NCBI GenBank assembly: GCA_050789445.1
Contig: JAILXR010000001.1
Location: 1,054,001-1,118,000 of the forward strand
DNA: 64,000 nt
Direction: 5' to 3'
Source: JAWSVE01 sp050789445
GTDB lineage: Bacteria; Pseudomonadota; Gammaproteobacteria; Pseudomonadales; Cellvibrionaceae
Both the position numbers and the translations under genes were made by a program. Within the stretch, counting starts at the first letter, position 1, and each line of letters begins with the position of its first letter. This document shows positions 27,567-37,397 of the stretch, piece after piece. The notes beneath the pieces are model-generated. The model was not told the DNA's origin, did not search any database, and saw only the letters and a program-made list of their open reading frames with translations.

Positions 27567-30542
27567 ATGAACCAAATAACAAATAGCACACCATCAAAAA
27601 ATGTCGATTCTTCCTTTGTGCTTCTTAGATCACAGCATATTGAATCACTGAATATTACTTTTGAAGAGTATGAGCATACCGCTACCGGGGCTTCTCACAT
27701 TCATTTAGCGGCTGATAATGATGAGAATGTTTTTCTTGTTGCGCTAAGAACAGTTCCTCACGACTCTTCGGGTGTAGCTCATATCCTTGAACACACTGCT
27801 TTATGTGGTAGTGAAAAATACCCCGTTCGCGATCCCTTTTTCATGATGATCCGCCGATCTATCAATACATTTATGAACGCATTTACCAGTTCTGACTGGA
27901 CGGCTTACCCTTTTGCCAGTCAGAACAAAAAAGATTTTGATAACTTACTCGATGTGTACCTTGATGCCGTTTTCTTTTCTCGCTTGGATCCATTAGATTT
28001 TGCACAAGAAGGCCATCGTATTGAATTTGAAGAAACAAACAACCCTGATTCAGATCTTGTCTATAAAGGCGTTGTCTTTAACGAAATGAAAGGCGCTATG
28101 AGTTCTGTTTCCTCTCAACTCTGGCAAACACTGTGTAAATACCTTTACCCAACAACCACCTATCATTACAACAGCGGCGGTGATCCCGAATCAATTACTG
28201 ATTTAACCTACGAACAACTCAAGCATTTTTACAAAACCCATTACCACCCTAGCAACGCAATCTTCATGACTTACGGCAGTATTTCCGCCGAAGATCATCA
28301 GCAAAAATTTGAAGATCAAGCATTAAAAAAATTTAAAAAACTTGATGAGAAAATTTTTGTTCCTGCTGAAAAGAGATATCAAGCGCCGTTACGTGTTGAA
28401 GAGTTTTATCCTTACAACAATGAAGAATCTGAAACAGGTATCATTAGCGACAAAACTCATATTGTTATGGGATGGCTACTAGGAAAAACAACTCATTTAA
28501 TTGAAGCACTCGAGGCACAGTTATTAGCCAGTGTTTTATTTGACAATAGTGCATCGCCTTTGCTGCATGCACTTGAAACTACCGAATTAGGCAGCGCGCC
28601 CTCTCCTCTTTGTGGACTAGACGATTCACAATATGAATTGACATTTGTTTGCGGCATTGAAGGTAGTGAAAATGAAAAAGCCGATGATTTTGAAAAATTT
28701 GTATTAAATACGCTTGATAATGTAGCAACTCAAGGCATTCCCCTTAAAGATGTAGAAGCTTGCCTGCATCAACTAGAATTACAACAACGAGAAATTGGCG
28801 GTGATGGATACCCTTACGGCTTACAATTAATCCTCAACGCATTAACAGCTGCAACTCATCGAGGCGACCCTGTTGGCTTACTCGATATAGATCCAGCTCT
28901 TTCTCACTTAAGAGAAAAAATTAAAGACCCTAATTACATCAAAAATTTGGTCAAAAAATTATTGCTGGACAATCAGCATCGTGTTCGTCTAGTCATGAAG
29001 CCTGACACTAAACTGGCACAAAGAAAAAAAGAAGCTGAAGCTCAACAACTCTCTGAAATAAAATCAACTTTATCAGACTCAGACAAACAACAAGTTATTT
29101 TACTAGCGAATGATTTACAAAAACGACAAGAACAAAAAGATGACATGTCTATTTTGCCGAAAGTCGATCTTGACGATGTACCTCATAAGATTCGGTATAC
29201 GAAGAGAAATTTTTCCCAAGCAAACGATCTGCCAGTTTCCAGCTATAGTGCAGGAACAAATGGCCTTGTTTATCAGCAAGCCATCATTGATATCCCTTCA
29301 TTAACCGAAGAAGAACTAAAAATTATTCCGCTTTATACAGCGTGCCTCACCGAACTCGGTATCGGAAATAATGATTATTTAGAAACTCAAAAAATACAAT
29401 CGCAAACAGTGGGTTCACTGAATGCTTTTTCTTCGATTAGACCGCATGTTAACGACCCTCAGAAATCTCAAGGGCACATTATTTTAAGTGCAAAAGCCTT
29501 AGCTGATAATCATTCTAAGATGACTCAACTCATGGGTGACTCATTACACAAAGTCAGCTTTAAAGAGCACGCTAGAATTCGAGAATTGATTGCACAAATA
29601 CGAGCACGTCGCGAATCGAGCGTCACGGGTAACGGGCATGGACTTGCAATGAGTGCAGCCTCCTCTGCTATTTGTCCTGTTAGCAAATTAAATCATGAGC
29701 TTTCTGGGCTAGCCGGAATTTCAATGATTAAACAACTCGATGATTCTCTCAACAATCAATCTTCGCTAAAAAACCTTGCTCATTTATTTGAAGGCGTGCA
29801 CCAAAAAGTTATGCAGCAACCCCTTCAATTTTTATTAGTTGGAGAAAATCATTCTATCGAGCAACAGCAAAAATCCCTTACAAAACTATGGCAACAATAT
29901 GAAAAACATTTACCGGCTAAACTAAATGCCGGCACTATAGTTTTGCCCAAAAGCGATTCAAACTGCATCAAACAAGCGTGGATAACCGGAACACAAGTTA
30001 ACTTCTGTGCAAAAGCGTTTCCAACAGTGCCGACAACTCATGTTGATTCTGCAGCACTGACAGTACTAGGCGGTTTTTTACGTAATGGTTTTTTACATCG
30101 AACCATCAGAGAACAAGGCGGTGCTTATGGAGGAGGCGCGCAACAAGATAACAGCATTGGTGCATTTCGCTTTTATTCTTATCGTGACCCTCGACTTGCG
30201 GAAACGCTCAATGACTTTGAAAAATCGATTGAATGGCTCATGGAAACACAACATGAATGGGCGCCTGTTGAAGAGGCGATACTAGGTGTCGTTAGCTCTA
30301 TTGATAAACCCGCTTCTCCTGCTGGTGAAGCAAAGCAAACATTTCATGCTGAATTAAATGGCAGGACGCTAGAGATTCGAGAAGCTTTTCGTAACAACGT
30401 GTTAAATGTAACGGCAAACGATTTACAGCGTGTCGCTAAAACTTATTTACTAGACAAGAAAAATGAAAACATTGCAATCATTACATCGAAGGACAATTCA
30501 ACTACAGCTGAATCGCTAGGATTAACAACTATAAACTTATAA
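27567..30542 (+). CDS. M16C family metallopeptidase (presequence-protease-like)
   Basis: 991-aa insulinase-superfamily zinc peptidase. The inverted zinc motif HILEH (H72, E75, H76) in SGVAHILEHTALCGSEKYPVRDPF and the distal Glu in VVFNEMKGAMSS are intact. The second half carries the M16C-associated domain (YTACLTELGIGNNDYL...) and FLRNGFLHRTIREQGGAYGGGA near residue 855. This is the layout of mitochondrial PreP-type oligopeptidases that degrade peptides of 10-65 residues. No signal peptide is seen, so it is likely cytoplasmic. Confidence 0.92.
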   Translation: MNQITNSTPSKNVDSSFVLLRSQHIESLNITFEEYEHTATGASHIHLAADNDENVFLVALRTVPHDSSGVAHILEHTALCGSEKYPVRDPFFMMIRRSINTFMNAFTSSDWTAYPFASQNKKDFDNLLDVYLDAVFFSRLDPLDFAQEGHRIEFEETNNPDSDLVYKGVVFNEMKGAMSSVSSQLWQTLCKYLYPTTTYHYNSGGDPESITDLTYEQLKHFYKTHYHPSNAIFMTYGSISAEDHQQKFEDQALKKFKKLDEKIFVPAEKRYQAPLRVEEFYPYNNEESETGIISDKTHIVMGWLLGKTTHLIEALEAQLLASVLFDNSASPLLHALETTELGSAPSPLCGLDDSQYELTFVCGIEGSENEKADDFEKFVLNTLDNVATQGIPLKDVEACLHQLELQQREIGGDGYPYGLQLILNALTAATHRGDPVGLLDIDPALSHLREKIKDPNYIKNLVKKLLLDNQHRVRLVMKPDTKLAQRKKEAEAQQLSEIKSTLSDSDKQQVILLANDLQKRQEQKDDMSILPKVDLDDVPHKIRYTKRNFSQANDLPVSSYSAGTNGLVYQQAIIDIPSLTEEELKIIPLYTACLTELGIGNNDYLETQKIQSQTVGSLNAFSSIRPHVNDPQKSQGHIILSAKALADNHSKMTQLMGDSLHKVSFKEHARIRELIAQIRARRESSVTGNGHGLAMSAASSAICPVSKLNHELSGLAGISMIKQLDDSLNNQSSLKNLAHLFEGVHQKVMQQPLQFLLVGENHSIEQQQKSLTKLWQQYEKHLPAKLNAGTIVLPKSDSNCIKQAWITGTQVNFCAKAFPTVPTTHVDSAALTVLGGFLRNGFLHRTIREQGGAYGGGAQQDNSIGAFRFYSYRDPRLAETLNDFEKSIEWLMETQHEWAPVEEAILGVVSSIDKPASPAGEAKQTFHAELNGRTLEIREAFRNNVLNVTANDLQRVAKTYLLDKKNENIAIITSKDNSTTAESLGLTTINL

Positions 30543-30560
30543 ACGATTCCAAGATAACAC

Positions 30561-32351
30561 TTAATGCTCTTTAAAAGACGGCGCTATATCTGCAATCATG
30601 TCTTGTAGCTGGCTATAGCGCTTGTATTCTGGATGTTCATTATTTATTTCGGTTTTGATAAAAGCTAGTATTGCACTTGCTCTGTCAAAAGATTGTTTCA
30701 TATGTACTACGCTGTTGGCTTCAACGCTATCTATTCCAGTATCGCCAACGTCTTCATTTTTTTGACGATCGCCATTCACACAATAACCATGTAACGCTTG
30801 CACTAAATTCAAATGCAACGGAACATATTTAGGGAAGGCTTTTATCGCCCGCTCAAAACACTCTATCGATTCTTGGAATTTTTTCCTGTCATAAAAATCA
30901 ATACCTTCTTTATTTATTTTCCCAATGTATTCTCTATTCGCCTGACTTATAGGCTCATTTAATAACTTATCAATCTTTTCAAGTGCACTTTCATCGCATT
31001 TAAACCTAGCCGTAATATCATCAATCGATCCTTGCTCAGGAAAACCATCAGAATCAATTTTCATTGTCTTCATGCTGATAATATCGATCTCTGTTTCTAT
31101 TTTTTGTATAACATCCATATCACTTAAATACTGCGATGCGAGTAACGCGTTTTCTTTCGATAAACTATCATTCCCCTGAACGAAAAAAGATTGGCTTTGA
31201 ACCATATAAAGCTGAGCCATTTCTTCTTTAGACATATCAAAACGATCCGATGCGACAGCCATTGCTTTAATCGCATCTTGTAACAAACTCCTATCACCAT
31301 CAGGATTTTTTTGAAGGTATAAATTAGCAGATCTTCCAAAATCTGCATAGTTTGAAAACTTATCATAAACAGAAAAACGTCCTAACTTAATTGTCGACTG
31401 AAAAGCAGCCGATGACATTCTGTAATCGCTTAAACCAAAAGAAGAAACACCGAGCTGCTCTTGGCGCAAAATAGATAATGGTGATAATTGGGCTGCTCGA
31501 GACAATATGTTTTTATGAGATTCTTTATTGTGCTTTAAATAATGAATATTAATTAACTCGTCATATGCTTCAAGACACAGTGGATGCGCATTAATAATAT
31601 TTTCAAAATCTTGAATGGCTGCTTCTTCGTTATTATTTTCTTTTTTGATTCTTGCCATGCCAACCTTCGCCCAATCTAGTGGCATGACTTCCAATACTTG
31701 TCGATATGTTTCCTCCGCAGACTGGGTATCACCAAGCGTGAGATACGCTCTCCCTAAAATTTTCAAACAGGTATTTCTTAGCTTATTCGCAGGATTATCA
31801 ACGGTTAAAAGCGTAGCATTTAAAAAATCAATAACCTGGCTTAAGCCCTGTTCATCAATATCATTATCTTTCTCTCGCTTATAATATGAGTTTTTAAATT
31901 GTAGAAACCCAGCCACCTTGTAAACGTCTTTCAGCTTATCCTTAAGAGTGAGTAATTTGATAACTCTCTGTAACAAATCTTTAGCGCTTATAGGTTTTGC
32001 TAGATAAGCATCTGGCTCAAGATCGTAAGCACTAACAACTACGGATTTACTCATTTCAGCAGCTAAGAATATGAAAACTGTTTCAGGTTGTAATATTTTT
32101 TTTTCTTTTAGCGCTTCTAAAAACTGGATTCCATTTTTCCCGTTACCCAGATCATATTCACTAATAATCACATCAAAAAATTGCTCGCTAGCGCACTGTA
32201 TTGCCTCATCAGCAGAACCCACACCAACAGTATTCGATATACCAATATCTCGAAAGGTATTTATTAAATACTGTCTATACGAATGCACACTATCAACTAA
32301 AAGTACCGCTGCCTTTTTTTGGCGACCACTAATCACTCCGACCCCACTCAT
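30561..32351 (-). CDS. Response regulator with receiver domain and TPR repeats
   Basis: 596 aa. Residues about 15-125 form a CheY-like receiver (AAVLLVDSVHSYRQYL, FDVIISEYDLGNGKNG, AYLAKPIS), and the rest is a long TPR-type helical region (for example CLKILGRAYLTLGDTQSAEETYRQVLEVMPLDWAKVGMARIKKE). The usual phosphoacceptor Asp is replaced by Glu at residue 65 (IISEYDLG); D20 and K111 are kept. No DNA-binding output domain. Similar TPR response regulators occur in Pseudomonas and Vibrio with unknown roles. It converges on the M16 peptidase with an 18-bp gap. Confidence 0.85.
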   Translation of the reverse strand: MSGVGVISGRQKKAAVLLVDSVHSYRQYLINTFRDIGISNTVGVGSADEAIQCASEQFFDVIISEYDLGNGKNGIQFLEALKEKKILQPETVFIFLAAEMSKSVVVSAYDLEPDAYLAKPISAKDLLQRVIKLLTLKDKLKDVYKVAGFLQFKNSYYKREKDNDIDEQGLSQVIDFLNATLLTVDNPANKLRNTCLKILGRAYLTLGDTQSAEETYRQVLEVMPLDWAKVGMARIKKENNNEEAAIQDFENIINAHPLCLEAYDELINIHYLKHNKESHKNILSRAAQLSPLSILRQEQLGVSSFGLSDYRMSSAAFQSTIKLGRFSVYDKFSNYADFGRSANLYLQKNPDGDRSLLQDAIKAMAVASDRFDMSKEEMAQLYMVQSQSFFVQGNDSLSKENALLASQYLSDMDVIQKIETEIDIISMKTMKIDSDGFPEQGSIDDITARFKCDESALEKIDKLLNEPISQANREYIGKINKEGIDFYDRKKFQESIECFERAIKAFPKYVPLHLNLVQALHGYCVNGDRQKNEDVGDTGIDSVEANSVVHMKQSFDRASAILAFIKTEINNEHPEYKRYSQLQDMIADIAPSFKEH

Positions 32352-32548
32352 TTATACGACATTTCTCATAGCTTTAATATTTACACTTATCCTCATTTTA
32401 AATAATAGACCACGTTAGAATTTTCGAAAAAACTCTTTTAAAGGAATTAGCATGCTTATAATTATTACCCTATAATCCCGCTCTTTAAGTATTACGGAAG
32501 CCTAGTCACCTAATAATCGCCATTATTGGAAAGAATGCTGCTATAAGT

Positions 32549-33286
32549 ATGAGTTCACATAAAGATACCCTATTTGCCAAAAGCCTCGATACCATTACCC
32601 GCTTCACATTTGATGAGCAGGTAGTCAATGTCTTTCCCGACATGATTCAAAGATCAGTTCCTGGCTATGAAGCTATCATTAAAATGATTGGAGAAATCTC
32701 AGAGCGATACGCACAAGACAATAGTCATTGTTATGATCTTGGATGCTCTTTAGGTGCCGCTAGTCTGGCAATGCAACAATCAATCACAGCAAATAACTGC
32801 CGTATTGTAGGTGTCGATAACTCAGAAGCCATGCTGAAAAACTTCTCTTCTCTTTTGTTAGCCCAAAATGAAAAGCAAAAGAATCTCATTGAATTAGTTC
32901 ACTCCGACATCCAACAATGCAAGATGAATAATGCCTCTATTGTTGTGCTTAATTTTACACTTCAATTTATTCCCCTCGCCGATAGGGACATACTAATCCA
33001 AAAAATATTCGATGCATTACTCCCTGGCGGCATATTAATTATTTCAGAAAAAGTCTGTTTTGAAGATAAAGCCCATCAAACGTTAATGACCGAGCTACAT
33101 CACAACTTCAAACGGGCAAATGGATATTCTGATTTAGAGATCTCACAAAAACGCTCCGCGATTGAAAATGTGCTTATACCAGAAACGCTGGAAGCCCATC
33201 GAGAGCGCTTCAAGTCTGCAGGTTTTTCTAGTCAAGATGTTTGGTTCCAATGTTTTAATTTTGCTTCACTGCTTGCGATCAAATAA
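32549..33286 (+). CDS. cmoA: Carboxy-SAM synthase
   Basis: Makes carboxy-S-adenosyl-L-methionine from SAM and prephenate for wobble uridine modification. 245 aa. FTFDEQVVNVFPDMIQRSVPGYEAIIKMIGEI is the family N terminus; YDLGCSLGAA is the SAM motif and VVLNFTLQFIP follows. It ends 6 bp before cmoB, so both are one operon. Confidence 0.95.
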   Translation: MSSHKDTLFAKSLDTITRFTFDEQVVNVFPDMIQRSVPGYEAIIKMIGEISERYAQDNSHCYDLGCSLGAASLAMQQSITANNCRIVGVDNSEAMLKNFSSLLLAQNEKQKNLIELVHSDIQQCKMNNASIVVLNFTLQFIPLADRDILIQKIFDALLPGGILIISEKVCFEDKAHQTLMTELHHNFKRANGYSDLEISQKRSAIENVLIPETLEAHRERFKSAGFSSQDVWFQCFNFASLLAIK

Positions 33287-33292
33287 TTTGCC

Positions 33293-34282
33293 ATGAAAAA
33301 ATATTTCAAAGACATTCAGTATTTTCTTGATCACTCAGAACTAAATTCTTGGGGAAGACAATTACCCTCTATCCTGCAGAAAAACTTAGATACAAAACGC
33401 CATGGTGATTTAGCTCAATGGCAAAAAACTCTCTCACAGCTGCCTGATATTCTTTCGAGCGACATGGAGTGTTTAGATGAAGTCCGTTTTGGCAAAACAT
33501 CAGATACGACACCTGAAACAAAAGAAAAATTACGAGAGTTGCTACAAGAGCTTTCTCCATGGCGAAAAGGCCCCTTCACAATTCATGACATTTTTATTGA
33601 TACCGAATGGCGCTCCGACTGGAAATGGGAGCGCCTTTTACCCCATATCAATTCACTAAAAAATAAATTAGTTTTAGATGTGGGATGCGGTAATGGGTAT
33701 CACTGCTGGAGGATGCTTGGTGAGGGTGCTGAACGTGTCATAGGTGTTGACCCCTCCCCCCGTTTTATCACGCAGTTTTACACCACTAAACATTTTGCTC
33801 CAGAATTAAATAAGATTCCCGCTCCTGCCGTTGATGTTTTGCCCTGCACACTAGATGATTTTGAAGAGCTTCCCGCGGTATTTGATACTGTTTTTTCTAT
33901 GGGAGTGCTTTATCACAGAGCATCACCAATCGACCATATAAGGCAGCTAAGATCTCTCGTTCGTTCTGGTGGTCAAATTGTATTAGAAACCTTGATAATC
34001 CCTAATGAGAGCGGAGATGTACTTGTACCTGAAGGACGATACGCCATGATGAATAATGTCTGGTTCCTGCCTTCGGCAGAAACACTGCTAAGCTGGTTGC
34101 GCAAAATTGGCTTGAAGAACCCCCGTCTGGTCAATACAAACAAAACGTCTTTGGAAGAGCAAAGACAAACAGAGTGGATGCATTTCTATTCGCTGAAGGA
34201 ATTTCTCGACCCTAGCGACAAGAATAAAACCGTTGAAGGTCATCCTGCACCACTCCGCGGGATATTTATCGCAGAAGTGTAG
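33293..34282 (+). CDS. cmoB: tRNA U34 carboxymethyltransferase
   Basis: Transfers the carboxymethyl group from carboxy-SAM to ho5U34 in tRNA. 329 aa. LSPWRKGPFTIHDIFIDTEWRSDWKWERLLPHI is diagnostic; VLDVGCGNGYHCWRMLGEGA is motif I, and SMGVLYHRASPIDHIRQL and GGQIVLETLII follow. Directly after cmoA. ATG at 33293. Confidence 0.95.
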   Translation: MKKYFKDIQYFLDHSELNSWGRQLPSILQKNLDTKRHGDLAQWQKTLSQLPDILSSDMECLDEVRFGKTSDTTPETKEKLRELLQELSPWRKGPFTIHDIFIDTEWRSDWKWERLLPHINSLKNKLVLDVGCGNGYHCWRMLGEGAERVIGVDPSPRFITQFYTTKHFAPELNKIPAPAVDVLPCTLDDFEELPAVFDTVFSMGVLYHRASPIDHIRQLRSLVRSGGQIVLETLIIPNESGDVLVPEGRYAMMNNVWFLPSAETLLSWLRKIGLKNPRLVNTNKTSLEEQRQTEWMHFYSLKEFLDPSDKNKTVEGHPAPLRGIFIAEV

Positions 34283-34616
34283 GCTGGCGCCCACAGAAAA
34301 ATCAGCCACTATCGCTTCTTAAGCAACAAAGCCTTTCCTAGACGCTATTTCTTCGCTTATAACAAATAATTATCCTTTACTTCGACAATCCCGATTCCCT
34401 TCTTTACCAGTAACCAGTAGTATCGACGAACGGGTGGAAAATTCTAACGAATGTCAAATTTCAGAACTCAGTAGTTCAACTTTTTATCTTTCAAAATAAA
34501 GTATGTCGCCCTTAGTAACTATAAATGACTGCAAGATAACAACACTCTGATTAATGAAGTAATCAGAACGCGCTAGTCAGCGCCCCTTAAAACTACAGTA
34601 AGAGGAAGTGTAGGGA
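34283..34616. other. Intergenic, 334 bp, nothing clear
   Basis: No coding frame or strong terminator was seen after cmoB. An aggaag ribosome-binding sequence near 34601 belongs to the next gene. Confidence 0.45.
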
Positions 34617-35249
34617 ATGAGCAGCAATAAAATGCCAGAATCTGATGCATTTTTTACCGACGCCATTAGAACTAATCTTTTAAAGAATACCAACGAAGCT
34701 GATCGCCTAAGAGGTCTATCTGATGGACTTGAATGGGTTAAGGCTGTCATTGACAGTGAAAGAGAGCGGCAGCTTACCTCCAAGCTACTCACTTTAAAGC
34801 TATTGTATGCCGGATACTTTGGGTCAAAGGGTAGGAGTACAAAATATGCGCGTAATCCTTGTGCAATTAGGGATGCGTTAAAATTTTGCCGAGCAAACAA
34901 AATTCCACCACCTGATTGGACCCTTCAATATATTTACGACCTCATGTCAGGTCAAGAAACACCGCCAACGGAGCGAGATGAGCGCCGCTGGAAAAATTTA
35001 ATGAAGCTTTTAGATCTAGCCGCTGAATGGGATAAAAAAGCCTCACAAGGATTGAGCGAAGAAGAAATTGAACGCTTTTTCCGAAAAAAAGGTATTGCAA
35101 CAACTCCACTGCAATACGCAAAAGCGTTTTTAGATCCTCAAGAAAAAAAGCCTACTTTTGATTTAGCCAAAACTCTTGGGAAAAGTGACCTCCTTAAAAA
35201 TGATTCTTTAAAAGAAAAAATTGAAGAAATGCAACAAATCGCGGGATAA
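34617..35249 (+). CDS. Hypothetical protein, 210 aa
   Basis: I do not recognise this family. The protein is cytoplasmic by appearance (no signal peptide or membrane helix), strongly charged and mainly helical: DRLRGLSDGLEWVKAVIDSERERQL, ERRWKNLMKLLDLAAEWDKKAS and EEEIERFFRKKG. It has coding character and a ribosome-binding site before the ATG, and ends in a perfect palindrome that overlaps the stop. No partner gene is evident. Confidence 0.6.
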   Translation: MSSNKMPESDAFFTDAIRTNLLKNTNEADRLRGLSDGLEWVKAVIDSERERQLTSKLLTLKLLYAGYFGSKGRSTKYARNPCAIRDALKFCRANKIPPPDWTLQYIYDLMSGQETPPTERDERRWKNLMKLLDLAAEWDKKASQGLSEEEIERFFRKKGIATTPLQYAKAFLDPQEKKPTFDLAKTLGKSDLLKNDSLKEKIEEMQQIAG

Positions 35250-35260
35250 GCTTATCCCGC
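35241..35260 (+). terminator. Palindrome/terminator at end of the 210-aa gene
   Basis: A perfect 20-bp palindrome (gcgggataag and its complement) overlaps the TAA stop at 35247-35249. The following tgtatcttt is only partly T-rich, so termination strength is uncertain. Confidence 0.5.
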
Positions 35261-35412
35261 TGTATCTTTCACTTGCCACACTCTCTCTTTGCAGCTAAAT
35301 CAATCCACGCACATTAGATTATTTTACATAGCAATTCTATTTCAGGTTGTTTATAGTAATTACCGTTATTTTTGTCGATGACTACCAATTTCAGCATTAA
35401 CGGAATTAGTAA

Positions 35413-35441
35413 TTGTCACTATTTCAATACAGCTAAATGAT
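35413..35441 (+). promoter_or_regulatory. Possible promoter of kbp
   Basis: TTGTCA (35413-35418), 17-bp spacer, AATGAT (35436-35441). The -10 is weak. Confidence 0.35.
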
Positions 35442-35495
35442 AACTTTCAATATAAAATTTTAAACAATAACTTTGATTTATTTAAGGAACACACA

Positions 35496-35996
35496 ATGGG
35501 ATTATTTTCTTTTGTAACTGATGCTGGCGAAAAATTAGGTGGGGCTGTTTTTGATGCTTTAAATAAAGAAGAGGACAGGAATAAAGCTACCGAGATTTCG
35601 CCCGAAAAACATAATCAGATCCGCAAAAGCGGCGTTGAAACTAAGATAAAAACTGAACTTGGAGATATCGCTAAAGACGTTACCGTTGAGGTAGATGGCG
35701 ATAAAGTAATCCTTAAGGGGTCGATCAAAGATCAAGCGAATAGTGAAAAAGTCGCACTTTGTGCCGGTAATTCTTTTGGGATAAGCACAGTCGATTGTCA
35801 AGTAGTTGTTGAAAATCCAGAACCTGAAGCGCAATTCTACACTGTAAAATCAGGGGATTCTTTATCCAAGATAGCTAAAGAGTTTTATCAAAACGCGGGA
35901 AAATACACTGCTATATTTGAAGCAAACCAGCCATTATTAACAGACCCAAATAAAATATACCCTGGTCAAGTTTTAAGAATCCCACCGATAGATTGA
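35496..35996 (+). CDS. kbp: BON-LysM protein, potassium-binding Kbp-like
   Basis: 166-aa two-domain protein like E. coli Kbp (YgaU). A BON domain spans about residues 45-105 (KIKTELGDIAKDVTVEVDGDKVILKGSIKDQANSEKV), and a LysM domain 113-162 (YTVKSGDSLSKIAKEFYQNAGKYTAIFEANQPLLTDPNKIYPGQVLRIP). No signal peptide, as in E. coli Kbp, which binds K+ in the cytoplasm and is induced by osmotic stress; this suits a halotolerant bacterium. AAGGA precedes the ATG. Followed by a shared terminator with dodecin. Confidence 0.88.
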   Translation: MGLFSFVTDAGEKLGGAVFDALNKEEDRNKATEISPEKHNQIRKSGVETKIKTELGDIAKDVTVEVDGDKVILKGSIKDQANSEKVALCAGNSFGISTVDCQVVVENPEPEAQFYTVKSGDSLSKIAKEFYQNAGKYTAIFEANQPLLTDPNKIYPGQVLRIPPID

Positions 35997-36026
35997 ATAG
36001 ATAACCGGTAACTTTCAGCTAAAAAC

Positions 36027-36061
36027 AAAAAGCCCTCTTTCTTAGACAGAGGGCTTTTTTT
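36027..36061. terminator. Bidirectional terminator between kbp and dodecin
   Basis: 12-bp perfect stem (aaaaagccctct / agagggcttttt) with a 9-nt loop and T runs on both strands, between two convergent genes. Confidence 0.88.
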
Positions 36062-36106
36062 CGGTCCAAGAAAACCAAATTTTATTGGCTTCGGATAACC
36101 CAACAA

Positions 36107-36310
36107 TTAATCTTCAAGTACAAATGTGATCATCAAGTTAACGCGGTATGCACTAACTCGGTTACCTTCAACTACCACTTCTTGGTCTTTTACCCAAGCT
36201 GAACGGATATTTTTAAGCGTTTTGCTTGCTCGTGAAATACCTTCTTGAACAGCGCCTTCAAAACTTGTTGGTGATGATGCAATAACTTCTGTAACTCTTG
36301 CGACTGACAT
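36107..36310 (-). CDS. Dodecin flavin-binding protein
   Basis: 67-aa protein that assembles into a dodecameric flavin-storage shell. MSVARVTEVIASSPTSFEGAVQEGISRASKTLKNIRSAWVKDQEVVVEGNRVSAYRVNLMITFVLED has the conserved VxEV.ssS..S.edAv..gi.rA..t... pattern and the flavin-stacking Trp (W39). GGAGTG lies seven bases upstream of the ATG. Confidence 0.93.
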   Translation of the reverse strand: MSVARVTEVIASSPTSFEGAVQEGISRASKTLKNIRSAWVKDQEVVVEGNRVSAYRVNLMITFVLED

Positions 36311-36526
36311 ATATTCACTCCATAGTGTATTGTAATTGTATTATCATTTTATCTGCTACTGATTACATTTTTTGTCATTGTATAAATAGTAAAAACGCAA
36401 CCCAAATTGGTTCAAACAGATCAAAGGATATTTGCATACCCTATTGTCATTGTCTATACACCCAGCGATACATTTTACAATCGTTGAAATTTAGTAACCA
36501 TTTTTCATCAAGCGTTATACAAAAGT

Positions 36527-37246
36527 ATGAGTAACATTCAACAACCTTTACGACTAGCCTGGGTCATCACTGTCAACTTAATGCCACTAGCGTGGCTATT
36601 ATATGGTGATTGGGAAGTCGATTCTCTTATACAGCTCTACTGGTTAGAAAATGTAGTGATTGGTGGATATTTAATTTTAAAAATACTGTCCATTTCGTCT
36701 AATGGATTTTCTTTTTTCTCTAAAAATCTTTTTTCTGCACTGTTCTTTCTTGTACATTTTGGAGGGTTTTGTGCTATCCACGGGCTACTTATTTTTACCT
36801 TCTTTGACGACTCAAATATAGCGGATCAAATTACCGACAGCCTACACACTGAGCTAGGCCCATTCATCATTCTTGAAATGTTATACCGTGTGATTATGCA
36901 CACTTGGTCAACCCTCCCTACCGGCTTTCACTGGAGCGTATACGCATTAATCATCAGCTATGGCATAGAATTCATTCAAAATCACATCGCTAACAACAAC
37001 TATAAAATAACGAAAGCCAACAAGCTTGCCAAAAAACCTTATCGACATATCATCATTATGCATGTCGCTATTATTGGATGTGCAATTCCTATCTCGGCAT
37101 TGAATTCTCCAGTCATACTCCTCATAGCACTCGTCATTGGAAAGACTTGGCTCGACGTTTACCTAATCCGAAAAGAACAGAAACTCGTTACAAATAAAGA
37201 GTTAGATCAAACCACTCTGTCATTGCCCATAAACAATGAGAATTAG
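36527..37246 (+). CDS. DUF6498-type membrane protein
   Basis: 239-aa membrane protein with about six helices (AWVITVNLMPLAWLLYGDW, LIQLYWLENVVIGGYLILKIL, LFSALFFLVHFGGFCAIHGLLIFTFF and others). The YWLENVVIG motif is typical of DUF6498 proteins. Function not known. The tail after residue 215 is hydrophilic. Confidence 0.72.
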   Translation: MSNIQQPLRLAWVITVNLMPLAWLLYGDWEVDSLIQLYWLENVVIGGYLILKILSISSNGFSFFSKNLFSALFFLVHFGGFCAIHGLLIFTFFDDSNIADQITDSLHTELGPFIILEMLYRVIMHTWSTLPTGFHWSVYALIISYGIEFIQNHIANNNYKITKANKLAKKPYRHIIIMHVAIIGCAIPISALNSPVILLIALVIGKTWLDVYLIRKEQKLVTNKELDQTTLSLPINNEN

Positions 37247-37397
37247 TGACACAACTCTGGCATTTTTTATCCGTAATTTGTTAGCATGCGCTGTAAAGAC
37301 GTAGTCAGCACTGAAAGCCATATTTTCAATAATTGATCTACACTCAAGTAAAACCTCACGCTTTCCCAAAAAACATCAATACACACCAAGACAAATA

